NCBI RefSeq assembly: GCF_001184025.1
Contig: NZ_BBYG01000010.1
Span: 310,001 to 374,000, forward strand
Direction of reading: 5' to 3'
Source: Streptomyces maremycinicus
Lineage (GTDB): Bacteria > Actinomycetota > Actinomycetes > Streptomycetales > Streptomycetaceae
Length of the DNA: 64,000 bases
The notes under the pieces were generated by a model. It was not told where the DNA came from. It did no database searches and was given only the letters and a program-made list of their open reading frames with translations. The first letter of the stretch is position 1. Each line of letters begins with the position of its first letter. The position numbers and the translations under genes are program-made. Below, in pieces: positions 23,288 to 31,633 of the stretch.

Positions 23288-24070
23288 TTGGTACTACTGC
23301 ACTTCGTGGACCTCGACCCCGATCTCGCCGCCCTGCGCCCGCTCGGCCCCTTCTTCGCCCTGCGCACCCCGTCGTCGGACGACCCGGGGGAGCGCGCCGC
23401 TGCGCTGCCCACCCTCGCCCGGGCCTACCGCGGGACCCCCGGGAGCGGGCCGCCGGACGCGCACGCGGACCCGCTGGCCTTCCGGGTGCGCAAGGTGACC
23501 CGGGCCCTGCGCGCCCCCGAGGACCGGATCGGGGCCTCGGTGGCGCAGCAGGGTCTCGCGGCCCGGCTCTGGTCGGTGGCGCTGGGCTGCGCGGTCCTGT
23601 ACGGCGGCGTCCCCGACCTCGCGCCGGAGCTGCTGCGCTGGGACCCGGACGGCACCGCCCCGGACGACCTGTGGCTGACCGAGGTGCGGGCCCGCCCCGG
23701 GGACGCGGCGACCCTGGCCGCTACGGTCCTCGACGGCCACCTCGAACCGCTCTGCGCGGCGCTGCGCGCCCGCGGTCCGGTCGCGCCGGGCCTGCTGCGC
23801 GGCAACTCCGCATCGGCGCTGGCCGGGGCCGCCCGTCAGCTGGAGCTGTGGGCCCGTGGGCACGGCCGTCCCGACGCCGGCGCACGCGCGCGTGTCCTCA
23901 CCGCCGAGCTGTTCACCCACCCCCTGCTCGCGGCCACCGGGACCCTCACCGGCACCGCCTTCCGCCGCCGCAGCTGCTGCCTGTACTACCGGGTGCCCGG
24001 CGGGGGCGTCTGCGGCGACTGTTGCTTCGCACGAGCCCCGCGCTCTTCCCCACGCGCCCCGTCTGGGTGA
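23288..24070 (+). CDS. FhuF-like (2Fe-2S) ferric siderophore reductase
   Basis: A 260-residue protein with the C-terminal iron-sulfur signature of FhuF-type ferric iron reductases: CC-x10-C-x2-CC in SCCLYYRVPGGGVCGDCC (about residues 230-247). These proteins reduce iron bound to siderophores in the cytoplasm. The N-terminal part contains ALRAPEDRIGASVAQQGLAARLWS, typical of actinobacterial members. The start is unclear: TTG at 23288 or GTG at 23306, neither with a convincing ribosome site. No siderophore biosynthesis or uptake gene is beside it, and no iron-box was recognised upstream. Confidence 0.8.
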   Translation: MVLLHFVDLDPDLAALRPLGPFFALRTPSSDDPGERAAALPTLARAYRGTPGSGPPDAHADPLAFRVRKVTRALRAPEDRIGASVAQQGLAARLWSVALGCAVLYGGVPDLAPELLRWDPDGTAPDDLWLTEVRARPGDAATLAATVLDGHLEPLCAALRARGPVAPGLLRGNSASALAGAARQLELWARGHGRPDAGARARVLTAELFTHPLLAATGTLTGTAFRRRSCCLYYRVPGGGVCGDCCFARAPRSSPRAPSG

Positions 24071-24115
24071 CCATGAAGGGAGCCGGTCGCTGCGTGAGAC
24101 ATGGGGGGGTTCCGG

Positions 24116-25267
24116 GTGCGAGTGGGACTGCTGACCCGGGAGTATCCCCCGGACGTGTACGGCGGCGCGGGGGTCCATGTCGAGTTCCTCGCCCGCGAGT
24201 TGAGGCGGCTGGTCGACCTCGACGTGCACTGCTGGGGCGAGGGCCGCGCCGACGGGATCCAGCGGCATCGCCCCTGGTCCGCGCTGGACGGCGCCAACGA
24301 CGCGCTGCGCACCTTCTCCGTGGACCTCGCCATGGCGGCCGCCCTCGAAGGCCGCGAGCTGGTCCACTCGCACACCTGGTACGCCAACCTCGCCGGTCAC
24401 CTCGCCAAGGAGCTGTACGGCGTCCCGCACGTGGTGACCGCGCACTCGCTGGAGCCCCTGCGGCCCTGGAAGGCCGAGCAGCTCGGCGGGGGTTACGCCC
24501 TGTCGAGCTGGGCCGAACGGACCGCGGTGGAGGCGGCGGACGCGGTCGTCGCCGTCTCGGGCGCGATGCGCGAGGACATCCTGGCCTGCTACCCGTCGCT
24601 CGACCCGGAACGGGTGCACGTCGTGCACAACGGCATCGACACCGCCCTCTACCGGCCCGACCACGGCACCGACGCCCTCACCCGGGCCGGCCTCGACCCC
24701 GACCGCCCGTTCGTCCTGTTCGTCGGCCGCATCACCCGGCAGAAGGGCGTGCCCCATCTGCTGCGCGCCGTCCGGGACATCGACCCCGCGGCGCAGGTCG
24801 TGCTCTGCGCGGGAGCGCCCGACACCCCCGAGATCGACCAGGAGTTCCGCGACCTCTTCGCGGAGCTGAGCCGGGCCCGGGACGGTGTGCACTGGATCCC
24901 GAAGATGCTGCCGCGCCCCGAGGTGATCCAACTCCTGACGCACGCGGCCGTGTTCGTCTGCCCGTCGGTGTACGAACCGCTCGGCATCGTCAACCTGGAG
25001 GCGATGGCCTGCGGCACTCCCGTGGTGGCCTCCCGGATCGGCGGGATCCCGGAGGTCGTCGAGGACGGGGTGACCGGGACGCTCGTGGACGTGGACGACG
25101 ATTTCGAGGCCGGTCTCGCGCGGGCGCTGGACGCGGTCCTCGGCGACCCGGCGGCCGGCCGGCGGATGGGTGAGGCCGGACGGACGCGCGCGACGGGGGA
25201 GTTCGGCTGGGACGCGGTGGCCCGGCGTACGGTGCGGCTGTACGAGGAGATCGTCAAACAGGCTTAG
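24116..25267 (+). CDS. glgA: GT4 glycosyltransferase, glycogen synthase / maltose-1-phosphate synthase type
   Basis: A 383-residue GT-B glycosyltransferase. The N-terminus MRVGLLTREYPPDVYGGAG is the family hallmark, and the C-terminal region has CPSVYEPLGIVNLEAMACG with the catalytic Glu. The size and GT4 sequence match actinobacterial GlgA (Rv1212c type, also called GlgM). Rv1212c joins ADP-glucose to glucose 1-phosphate to make maltose 1-phosphate for GlgE, rather than extending glycogen directly. Pairing with glgC, which supplies ADP-glucose, fits. The GTG at 24116 is preferred because it gives the canonical N-terminus behind a G-rich site; ATG at 24101 is the alternative. Confidence 0.88.
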   Translation: MRVGLLTREYPPDVYGGAGVHVEFLARELRRLVDLDVHCWGEGRADGIQRHRPWSALDGANDALRTFSVDLAMAAALEGRELVHSHTWYANLAGHLAKELYGVPHVVTAHSLEPLRPWKAEQLGGGYALSSWAERTAVEAADAVVAVSGAMREDILACYPSLDPERVHVVHNGIDTALYRPDHGTDALTRAGLDPDRPFVLFVGRITRQKGVPHLLRAVRDIDPAAQVVLCAGAPDTPEIDQEFRDLFAELSRARDGVHWIPKMLPRPEVIQLLTHAAVFVCPSVYEPLGIVNLEAMACGTPVVASRIGGIPEVVEDGVTGTLVDVDDDFEAGLARALDAVLGDPAAGRRMGEAGRTRATGEFGWDAVARRTVRLYEEIVKQA

Positions 25268-25318
25268 TTCCCCCGGTCGGGGGCAACCATGGTGTCAACC
25301 AGGGTGAGGGGAGCGGCC

Positions 25319-26539
25319 ATGCGTCGTGGTGGGCCTTCGGTGCTCGGCATCGTACTAGCGGGCGGTGAGGGCAAGCGGCTGATGCCGCTCACGGCCGACC
25401 GCGCCAAACCGGCGGTCACCTTCGGAGGCACGTACCGGCTCGTCGACTTCGTGCTGTCCAACCTGGTCAACGCCGACATCCTGCGCATCTGCGTGCTGAC
25501 GCAGTACAAGTCGCACTCGCTGGACCGGCACATCACCACCACCTGGCGGATGTCGAGCCTGCTCGGCAACTACGTCACCCCGGTGCCGGCCCAGCAGCGG
25601 CTCGGGCCGCGCTGGTACCTGGGCAGCGCCGACGCCATCCTCCAGTCGCTGAACCTGATCTACGACGAGCGGCCGGAGTACGTGGCCGTGTTCGGCGCCG
25701 ACCACGTCTACCGCATGGATCCGCGCCAGATGCTCGCCCAGCACATCGACAGCGGCGCGGGCGTGACCGTGGCCGGGATCCGGGTCCCGCGTGGCGAGTC
25801 CTCCTCCTTCGGGGTGATCACCCCGGGCTCGGACGGGCTGACGGTCGAGCGCTTCCTGGAGAAGCCGGCCGACCCGCCCGGGCTCGCCGACGACCCGGAG
25901 TGCGTGTTCGCGTCGATGGGCAACTACATCTTCACCACCAAGGCGCTCATCGAGGCGCTCCAGCGGGACGCCGAGGACGAGAGCTCGGTCCACGACATGG
26001 GCGGCTCGATCCTGCCCCAGCTCACCGCGCGCGGCGAGGCCCAGCTGTACGACTTCCACGAGAACCACGTGCCCGGCGAGACCACCCGCGACCAGGGGTA
26101 CTGGCGGGACGTCGGGACGCTCGACGCGTACTACGACGCCCATATGGACCTGATCGCCGAGCGCCCGGCCTTCAACCTGTACAACCGCAGCTGGCCGATC
26201 TACACCCACTCGGGTCAGCTCTCCCCGGCGCGTTTCAACGCGGGCGGCATCGCCGGCGAGTCGATCATCAGTGCGGGCTGCCTGATCCGCGGACAGGTCA
26301 CCCGCTCGGTGCTGTCGCCGGGTGTGGTGGTCGACCCGGGAGCGGTCGTGCAGGGCTCGATCCTGCACGACAACGTGCACATCGGACGGGGTGCGGTGGT
26401 GCGCGGGGCGGTCCTCGACAAGAACGTGGAGGTCCCTCCGGGTGCGACCATCGGCGTGAACCCGGAGCGGGACGCGGAGCTGTACACGGTCTCCAAGAGC
26501 GGCGTGATAGCCCTGGGAAAGGGCCAGCGGGTGTCCTGA
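25319..26539 (+). CDS. glgC: Glucose-1-phosphate adenylyltransferase (ADP-glucose pyrophosphorylase)
   Basis: A 406-residue enzyme that forms ADP-glucose from ATP and glucose 1-phosphate, the first committed step of alpha-glucan synthesis. It shows the nucleotidyltransferase loop [16 protein letters not shown], the substrate region [22 protein letters not shown], and a C-terminal left-handed beta-helix ([19 protein letters not shown]). It lies 51 bp after glgA on the same strand. ATG at 25319 has GAGGGGAG upstream; a 10-residue longer frame is less likely. Confidence 0.97.
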   Translation: MRRGGPSVLGIVLAGGEGKRLMPLTADRAKPAVTFGGTYRLVDFVLSNLVNADILRICVLTQYKSHSLDRHITTTWRMSSLLGNYVTPVPAQQRLGPRWYLGSADAILQSLNLIYDERPEYVAVFGADHVYRMDPRQMLAQHIDSGAGVTVAGIRVPRGESSSFGVITPGSDGLTVERFLEKPADPPGLADDPECVFASMGNYIFTTKALIEALQRDAEDESSVHDMGGSILPQLTARGEAQLYDFHENHVPGETTRDQGYWRDVGTLDAYYDAHMDLIAERPAFNLYNRSWPIYTHSGQLSPARFNAGGIAGESIISAGCLIRGQVTRSVLSPGVVVDPGAVVQGSILHDNVHIGRGAVVRGAVLDKNVEVPPGATIGVNPERDAELYTVSKSGVIALGKGQRVS

Positions 26540-26566
26540 ACTTAATGCGCTGTTAACTGTGTGTAG

Positions 26567-26586
26567 CTTGATCGTACTTGACCGTA
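26567..26586. repeat. 10-bp tandem repeat in the promoter region of the acyltransferase
   Basis: CTTGATCGTA followed directly by CTTGACCGTA (one mismatch), in an unusually AT-rich stretch that also contains GTTAACTGTG. It is a candidate operator or promoter element 58 bp before the TTG start. Confidence 0.35.
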
Positions 26587-26643
26587 ATCGCCCGGGCGCG
26601 CTTGACTGATTGCCTCCACTCTGAGCCGACGCGAGGCAAGCCC

Positions 26644-28002
26644 TTGACTGCTGACGATCTGCTGGCCCCCCTCGACCTGGCGTTCTGGAACCTCGAGTCG
26701 GCCGAGCACCCCATGCACCTGGGGGCGCTCGGCGTCTTCACGGCGCAGTCGCCCACCGCGGGCGCCCATGCCGCAGACCTGCTCGCGGCCCGGGCCGCGG
26801 GCGTCCCCGGACTCCGGATGCGGATCCGCGACGTATGGCGGCCGTTCGACCGCTCGGAACCGTTCGACCTGCGCCGGTCGCTCGCCTTCGGCGGCGCGAC
26901 CCGGGAGGCGGACCCGGACTTCGACCCCCTGCACCACGTGTCGCTGCACGCGCCCACCGCCGACTTCCAGGCCGCGGCCGGGCGGCTCATGGAACGCCCG
27001 CTGTTGCGCGGCCGCCCGCCCTGGGAGGCCCATGTCCTGCCCCACACGGACGGCGACCGCTTCGCCGTGCTCTTCAAGTTCCACCACGCGCTCGCCGACG
27101 GACTGCGCGCCCTGACCCTGGCCGCGGCGGTCCTGGACCCCATGGACCTGCCCGCCCCCCGGCCCCGCCCCGCCGCACCGGCCCGCGGAGCCCTCCCCGA
27201 CGTGCGCAGACTGCCCGGCCTGCTGCGCGGCGCCGTCGCCGACGTGGGCCGCGCCCTCGACATCGGCGCCTCCGTCGCCGTGCACACCCTGGGCATGCGC
27301 CCGACGCCCGCCCTCAGCGCCGCGTCCACCGGCACCCGCCGCACCGCCGGCGTCGTCATCGACCTCGACGACGTGCACCGGATCCGCAAGGTCGCCGGCG
27401 GCACCGTCAACGACGTGCTGATCGCGGTCGTCGCCGGGGCCCTGCGCCGCTGGCTCGACGAGCGCGGCGACGGCAGCGAGGGTGTCGTGCCGCGCGCGCT
27501 CATCCCGGTGTCCAAGCGCCGGCCGCGCACCGCCCACCCCCAGGGCAACCGGCTCTCGGGGTACCTGATGCGGCTGCCCGTCGACGACCCCGACCCGCTG
27601 CGCCGCCTCGACACGGTCCGCGCCGCCATGGACCGCAACAAGGACGCGGGTCCCGGCCGGGGCGCCGGCGCGGTCGCCCTGCTCGCCGACCACGTCCCGG
27701 CCCTCGGTCACCGCCTCGGCGGCCCGCTGGTCGGCCAGGCCGCCCGGCTCTGGTTCGACATCCTCGTCACCAGCGTGCCCCTGCCCAGCCTCGGCCTGAA
27801 GCTCGGCGGGAACCCGGTGACCGAGGTCTTCCCGTACGCCCCGCTCGCCCGGGGCCAGGCCCTCGCGGTCGCCGTCTCCACCTACCGCGGCCGGATCCAC
27901 TACGGTCTGGTCGCCGACGCGGAGGCGGTCCCCGACCTCGACCGGTTCGCGCGGGCCCTGACCGCCGAGGTGGAGACGCTCATCACGGCCTGCGGCTCTT
28001 GA
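26644..28002 (+). CDS. Wax ester synthase / diacylglycerol acyltransferase (WS/DGAT)
   Basis: A 452-residue acyltransferase that would esterify fatty alcohols or diacylglycerol with acyl-CoA, making storage lipid at the membrane. The catalytic HHxxxDG motif is present as HHALADG (about residues 147-153). N-terminal family features DDLLAPLDLAFWNLESAEHPMHLGAL and the C-terminal half (TVNDVLIAVVAGALRRWL) are conserved. TTG at 26644 gives the standard N-terminus behind GAGG; an earlier in-frame TTG at 26578 is less likely. It follows glgC after 104 bp of AT-rich DNA, so carbon-storage genes cluster here but probably have separate promoters. Confidence 0.9.
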   Translation: MTADDLLAPLDLAFWNLESAEHPMHLGALGVFTAQSPTAGAHAADLLAARAAGVPGLRMRIRDVWRPFDRSEPFDLRRSLAFGGATREADPDFDPLHHVSLHAPTADFQAAAGRLMERPLLRGRPPWEAHVLPHTDGDRFAVLFKFHHALADGLRALTLAAAVLDPMDLPAPRPRPAAPARGALPDVRRLPGLLRGAVADVGRALDIGASVAVHTLGMRPTPALSAASTGTRRTAGVVIDLDDVHRIRKVAGGTVNDVLIAVVAGALRRWLDERGDGSEGVVPRALIPVSKRRPRTAHPQGNRLSGYLMRLPVDDPDPLRRLDTVRAAMDRNKDAGPGRGAGAVALLADHVPALGHRLGGPLVGQAARLWFDILVTSVPLPSLGLKLGGNPVTEVFPYAPLARGQALAVAVSTYRGRIHYGLVADAEAVPDLDRFARALTAEVETLITACGS

Positions 28003-28027
28003 CGGGAACGGGTTTGGAGGAGCGGCC

Positions 28028-28077
28028 CGGCGCTCCGTAAAATTCGTCCTTCGAGAGCGGACTCGGTCGGAGCGCCG
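28028..28077. promoter_or_regulatory. 10-bp inverted repeat with AT-rich centre before the zinc-finger SDR gene
   Basis: Arms CGGCGCTCCG (28028-28037) and its complement (28068-28077) flank 30 bp containing TAAAATT. It could be an operator for the following gene or a weak terminator for the acyltransferase. Confidence 0.35.
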
Positions 28078-28105
28078 CACGGGTGATCAGGGAAGCGGCA
28101 GCGCG

Positions 28106-29614
28106 ATGACGGTGACAGAGGACGGCTCGACGGCGGTCACGGAGGAGGTCGTGGACGAGGTCGTGTACGGCCCCGGCATCGACCCGGAGCGGCTCGCCGT
28201 CTGCCTCGCCGTGCTGGACGAACTCGACAAGCTGGACGTCGACCACCCCGACGCGATCGCCGTGCGCCGGGCCACCGCGGGTGTCTACCGCACCGTGAAG
28301 CAGCGCCGCCGCCAGGACCGCCGGGCCGCCAAGACCGCCCACGACAAGGCGGTCACCGAGGCCACCGCGACCGGCTCCGCCCAGCGCATCGACGACGAGA
28401 CCGAGGGCATCCTGCCGTCGTCGGTCACCGAGGAGGGCCGGATCGCCGGGATACTCCAGCGCCCGCGCTCCTGCTACACCTGCAAGACCCGGTACGTCGA
28501 GGTCGACTACTTCTACCACCAGCTCTGCCCGAGCTGTGCGGCCGAGAACCGCGCCCGCCGCGACGCCCGCGCCGACCTCACCGGCAAGCGCGCGCTGCTC
28601 ACCGGTGGCCGCGCCAAGATCGGCATGTACATCGCGCTGCGGCTGCTGCGGGACGGTGCCCACACCACGATCACGACGCGCTTCCCCAAGGACGCCATCC
28701 GCCGCTTCAAGGCCATGGACGACTCGGGCGACTGGATGCACCGCCTGGAGGTCGTCGGCATCGACCTGCGCGACCCGGCGCAGGCCGTGGCTCTCGCCGA
28801 CCGGGTCGCCGAGGCGGGTCCGCTGGACATCCTCGTCAACAACGCGACGCAGACCGTACGCCGGCTGCCCTCCGCCTACGCCGCCCTGGTGGGCGGCGAG
28901 AGCGCCCCGCTGCCCGCCGGTGAGCTGCCCGCCCACCACGTGATCGGCGCCTTCAACTCCGGCGCGGTGGACGGCCTCGCCGCGCTGCCGCCGGGCACCA
29001 GCGGCCTGGACGCGCAGCAGGTCGCCGACCTCGCCCTGGTCGCGGGCAACGCCAGCGTCGCCCGCCACCTCGACGGCACCGCCATCGACGCGGGCGGTCT
29101 GGTCCCCGACGTCGTCGACTCCAACACCTGGGTGCAGACCATCGAGCAGATCTCCCCGGTGGAGCTCCTCGAGACCCAGCTGTGCAACTACACGGCGCCG
29201 TTCATCCTGATCAGCAAGCTCCGTCCGGCCATGGCCGACGCGGCCCGCAAGGCGGCGAGCGGGCGCGCGTACGTCGTCAACGTCTCGGCGATGGAGGGCG
29301 TATTCGGCCGCGGCTACAAGGGCGCCGGCCACCCCAACACCAACGCCGCCAAGGCCGCGATGAACATGGTGACGCGCACCAGCGGCCAGGAGATGTTCCA
29401 GACCGACGGCATCCTCATGACCTCGGTCGACACCGGCTGGATCACCGACGAGCGCCCGCACTACGACAAGCTGCGCCTCGCCGAGGAGGGCTTCCACGCC
29501 CCGCTCGACCTGGTCGACGGCGCGGCCCGGGTCTACGACCCGATCGTGCGCGGCGAGCAGGGCGAGGATCTGTACGGCGTCTTCCTGAAGGACTACGCGC
29601 CCGGCAAGTGGTAG
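28106..29614 (+). CDS. Large SDR oxidoreductase with N-terminal zinc-ribbon-like motif
   Basis: A 502-residue short-chain dehydrogenase, about twice the usual size. Residues 1-110 are charged and helical. A CxxC-x17-CxxC ribbon follows (about 122-145: CYTCKTRYVEVDYFYHQLC, then PSC). The Rossmann region starts near 160 (GKRALLTGGRAKIGMYIALRL) with LVNNATQ. A roughly 95-residue insertion (about 250-345) precedes a C-terminal segment with NVSAMEGVFG and GHPNTNAAKAAMN in place of the classical YxxxK. The catalytic tyrosine is therefore not obvious: YKGAGHPNTNAAK may supply Tyr and Lys with altered spacing. The substrate is unknown. ATG start with an AGGGAAG-like site. Confidence 0.78.
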   Translation: MTVTEDGSTAVTEEVVDEVVYGPGIDPERLAVCLAVLDELDKLDVDHPDAIAVRRATAGVYRTVKQRRRQDRRAAKTAHDKAVTEATATGSAQRIDDETEGILPSSVTEEGRIAGILQRPRSCYTCKTRYVEVDYFYHQLCPSCAAENRARRDARADLTGKRALLTGGRAKIGMYIALRLLRDGAHTTITTRFPKDAIRRFKAMDDSGDWMHRLEVVGIDLRDPAQAVALADRVAEAGPLDILVNNATQTVRRLPSAYAALVGGESAPLPAGELPAHHVIGAFNSGAVDGLAALPPGTSGLDAQQVADLALVAGNASVARHLDGTAIDAGGLVPDVVDSNTWVQTIEQISPVELLETQLCNYTAPFILISKLRPAMADAARKAASGRAYVVNVSAMEGVFGRGYKGAGHPNTNAAKAAMNMVTRTSGQEMFQTDGILMTSVDTGWITDERPHYDKLRLAEEGFHAPLDLVDGAARVYDPIVRGEQGEDLYGVFLKDYAPGKW

Positions 29615-29640
29615 GCCGGTCGGCGCCGCCGGCCCGGGCG

Positions 29641-29685
29641 GGCCGCGGGGAGCTGATCGCGCCGTTCCCCGCGCCCCTCAGGGCG
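29641..29685. repeat. Streptomyces-type dispersed hairpin element at convergent gene ends
   Basis: GCGGGGAGCTGATCGCGCCG then TTCCCCGCGCCCCT resembles the very common Streptomyces intergenic repeat built on GTTCCCCGCGCCCCT. The GCGGGGA/TCCCCGC arms form a hairpin that probably terminates both converging genes, and it reaches into the stop codon of the leftward SDR (29678). Confidence 0.6.
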
Positions 29686-30436
29686 TGACGCGGGCCCGGC
29701 TCACCCGTGTGCCGCCGTCCACCAGCAGGTCCGCGCCGGTGATCCACCGCGCCTCGTCGGAGCACAGCCAGAGCACCGCCCGGGCCACGTCCGCCGGTTC
29801 GCCGATCCGGCCCAGCGGCAGGGCGGCCGCCACCTCCGCTTCTCCCGGCTCCCAGACGAACCGCGCCATCTCGGTGCGCACCAGGCCCGGGGAGACGGAG
29901 TTCACCCGTACCCCCGGGCCCAGTTCGCCCGCGAGCTGCCGGGTGAGATGGAGCAGGGCCGCCTTGCTGGTGCCGTAGGCGCCGACGCCGGGTCCGACAT
30001 GTCCCGCGCCCTCGGTGCACACGTTGACGACCACCCCGCCGTGCTCACGCATCCAGCCCCGCCACGCGCACTGCGCCAGCCGCAGCGGAGCCTCGACGTT
30101 CACCGTGAACGCCTCCCGCCAGGCGCCGGGGTCGGCGTCCATGAGCGGCCCGTAGGGCTGGTTGGTCGCCGCGTTGTTGACCAGCACGTCCAGCCGTCCG
30201 AACGTCTCCAGGCAGAGCTGCGTCAGCCGCCGGGCATGCGCGGGGTCCCCGACGTCGCCGGCCAGCCCGACGCCGTCCAGTTCCGCGGCCGTGCGGCGCA
30301 CCCGGTCGGGGTCCCGCGCGCTGACGCACACCCGTGCCCCGGCGTCGGCGAGACCCCGGGCCACGGCCCGGCCGATCCCGCGCGTGGCCCCCGTGACGAC
30401 GGCGGCCCTGCCCCGCAATCCGTACGACGACGTCAT
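29678..30436 (-). CDS. SDR family NAD(P)-dependent oxidoreductase
   Basis: A 252-residue classical short-chain dehydrogenase with all expected motifs: TGATRGIG for the cofactor, NNAATN, a YGTSKAA active-site motif (Tyr-x3-Lys), and PGLVRTEMARF. The serine of the catalytic triad is replaced by the region VVVNVCTEGAG, where Cys/Thr stand at the usual Ser position, so activity may be altered. The substrate is unknown. Its start lies near a leftward gene with which it could share a transcript (25-bp gap). Confidence 0.85.
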   Translation of the reverse strand: MTSSYGLRGRAAVVTGATRGIGRAVARGLADAGARVCVSARDPDRVRRTAAELDGVGLAGDVGDPAHARRLTQLCLETFGRLDVLVNNAATNQPYGPLMDADPGAWREAFTVNVEAPLRLAQCAWRGWMREHGGVVVNVCTEGAGHVGPGVGAYGTSKAALLHLTRQLAGELGPGVRVNSVSPGLVRTEMARFVWEPGEAEVAAALPLGRIGEPADVARAVLWLCSDEARWITGADLLVDGGTRVSRARVTP

Positions 30437-30461
30437 CGGCGTACGGTCTCATGACGGGCCG

Positions 30462-30911
30462 TCAGTCGACAGCCCCGAGGCGGGAGTTCCGTGCCGCGAC
30501 CAGTTCCAGCACCGTGCGCCAGTCCTCCAGCACACCGGCGTCGAATCCGGCCGCCCGGCCGTCCTCGTCGGCCTGGCGCAGGCTGAGCAGGTCGTCGTCG
30601 GTGGTGGGCTCGCGCCAGGGATGCAGCTGGACGAGGCGGGCGACCCGGTTGCCGAGCAGGGGCCGTACGGCGTCGGCGGCCCGCTCCGGCCGGCCGGGGG
30701 CGTCGATGGGGCACAGCAGGTGACCGATGGGGTGGACGAGCCCGGTGAGCTGGAGCTCCTTGTCGGCGGGGCGGCCGCGGCGCAGCAGGGCCGCCGTCCG
30801 GAGCGCGTGGTCGTGCAGGTCGACGCCCGGCGCGCCGCGGTCCGGGGTGTCCCGCACGCCCCGGCAGGCGTACAGCAGGTCCATCAGCTCCTCGACGCCG
30901 CGCAGCTCCAT
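30462..30911 (-). CDS. HD-domain-like protein with altered metal motif
   Basis: A 149-residue protein that reads like a small HD-superfamily hydrolase related to phosphonate/inositol oxygenase-type HD proteins: DLHDHALRTAALLRR supplies a first histidine, and ELQLTGLVHPIGHLL aligns with the HD motif. The defining Asp is replaced by Pro (HP instead of HD), so metal binding and catalysis may be lost. ATG at 30911. It sits upstream of an SDR gene on the same strand. Confidence 0.65.
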   Translation of the reverse strand: MELRGVEELMDLLYACRGVRDTPDRGAPGVDLHDHALRTAALLRRGRPADKELQLTGLVHPIGHLLCPIDAPGRPERAADAVRPLLGNRVARLVQLHPWREPTTDDDLLSLRQADEDGRAAGFDAGVLEDWRTVLELVAARNSRLGAVD

Positions 30912-31079
30912 GCGTCAGTCCTTCCGCGAGACCGCCGTTGCCGGACGCCAGCAGACCATGGCCTGCTTGCGGCCGGACGAACGGCACTTGAACTGCGCGA
31001 CGAACTCCTGGACGAATGCGCAGCCTCCCTGGCCCGCCACGCCCAGCAATATCCCCCGGACGGGTGAACCCAGAAGGTG

Positions 31080-31395
31080 TATCAGAGTGGAAAAGGGTTG
31101 AATTCACCTGCGGTGACATACGGGTGACTTGCCATGGTTACCCCAAATTTTCAGCCCTATCGAGCGGCCATCCGCTCATTTGGTTAATGTGTAGCGGACG
31201 GACAGCAGTACGGAGTGCCACCCACACCCACGGTCCGTCATGGGACAGGCCGCTTCACAACGGCCAGCCCTCCAAGAAGTTGCCGGCGCCACCGCGTCCT
31301 CGACCGACTTGAGCCAGCCCCGAGGGAGCGTCAGGCGCCGGACCGCAGACTGGCCGGCACGCCCCGAGGGTGACCCGACACATAAGGAGTGCGCG
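31080..31395 (+). promoter_or_regulatory. AT-rich promoter and leader region of the 57-residue gene
   Basis: About 300 bp with lower GC than the surroundings. It contains a TTGAAT box near 31098, the direct repeat GGTGAC-N5-GGTGAC just after it, and AT-rich tracts (CCCAAATTTTCAG, TTGGTTAATGTGTAG). It ends in a clear AAGGAG before the GTG at 31396. No coding frame is convincing inside it. Confidence 0.4.
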
Positions 31396-31569
31396 GTGAC
31401 ACCGGAGAAGACGAATCGCGAGCAACGCCCCAAGGAACGCCCGGAGCGGGCCGGCCGCCGGCCCGGCGAGATCGGCAGCCTCGACGTGTGGGCCCGCTCC
31501 GCCCCCATCCGCCTGGCGGGCTACGAGGAGGACCTCGCCGAGCCCCACATCCTGCCCAGCGTGGACTGA
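31396..31569 (+). CDS. Unrecognised 57-residue protein
   Basis: A 57-residue product with a charged, arginine-rich first half (VTPEKTNREQRPKERPERAG) and an amphipathic second half containing GSLDVWARSAPIRLAGYEED and ending EPHILPSVD. It has no signal peptide, no cysteine and no membrane segment. The good AAGGAG site, high third-position GC and a long dedicated leader support a real gene. The two-part layout (leader-like head and distinct tail) is compatible with a modified-peptide precursor or a small regulatory partner, but no modification enzyme lies beside it. Neither idea is established. Confidence 0.6.
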   Translation: MTPEKTNREQRPKERPERAGRRPGEIGSLDVWARSAPIRLAGYEEDLAEPHILPSVD

Positions 31570-31633
31570 CCCGCTCGCGGTCGCCCGGCCTGGGGGTGCG
31601 CTCCGCACGCCCATGCCGGGCCCGACCTTCCGC

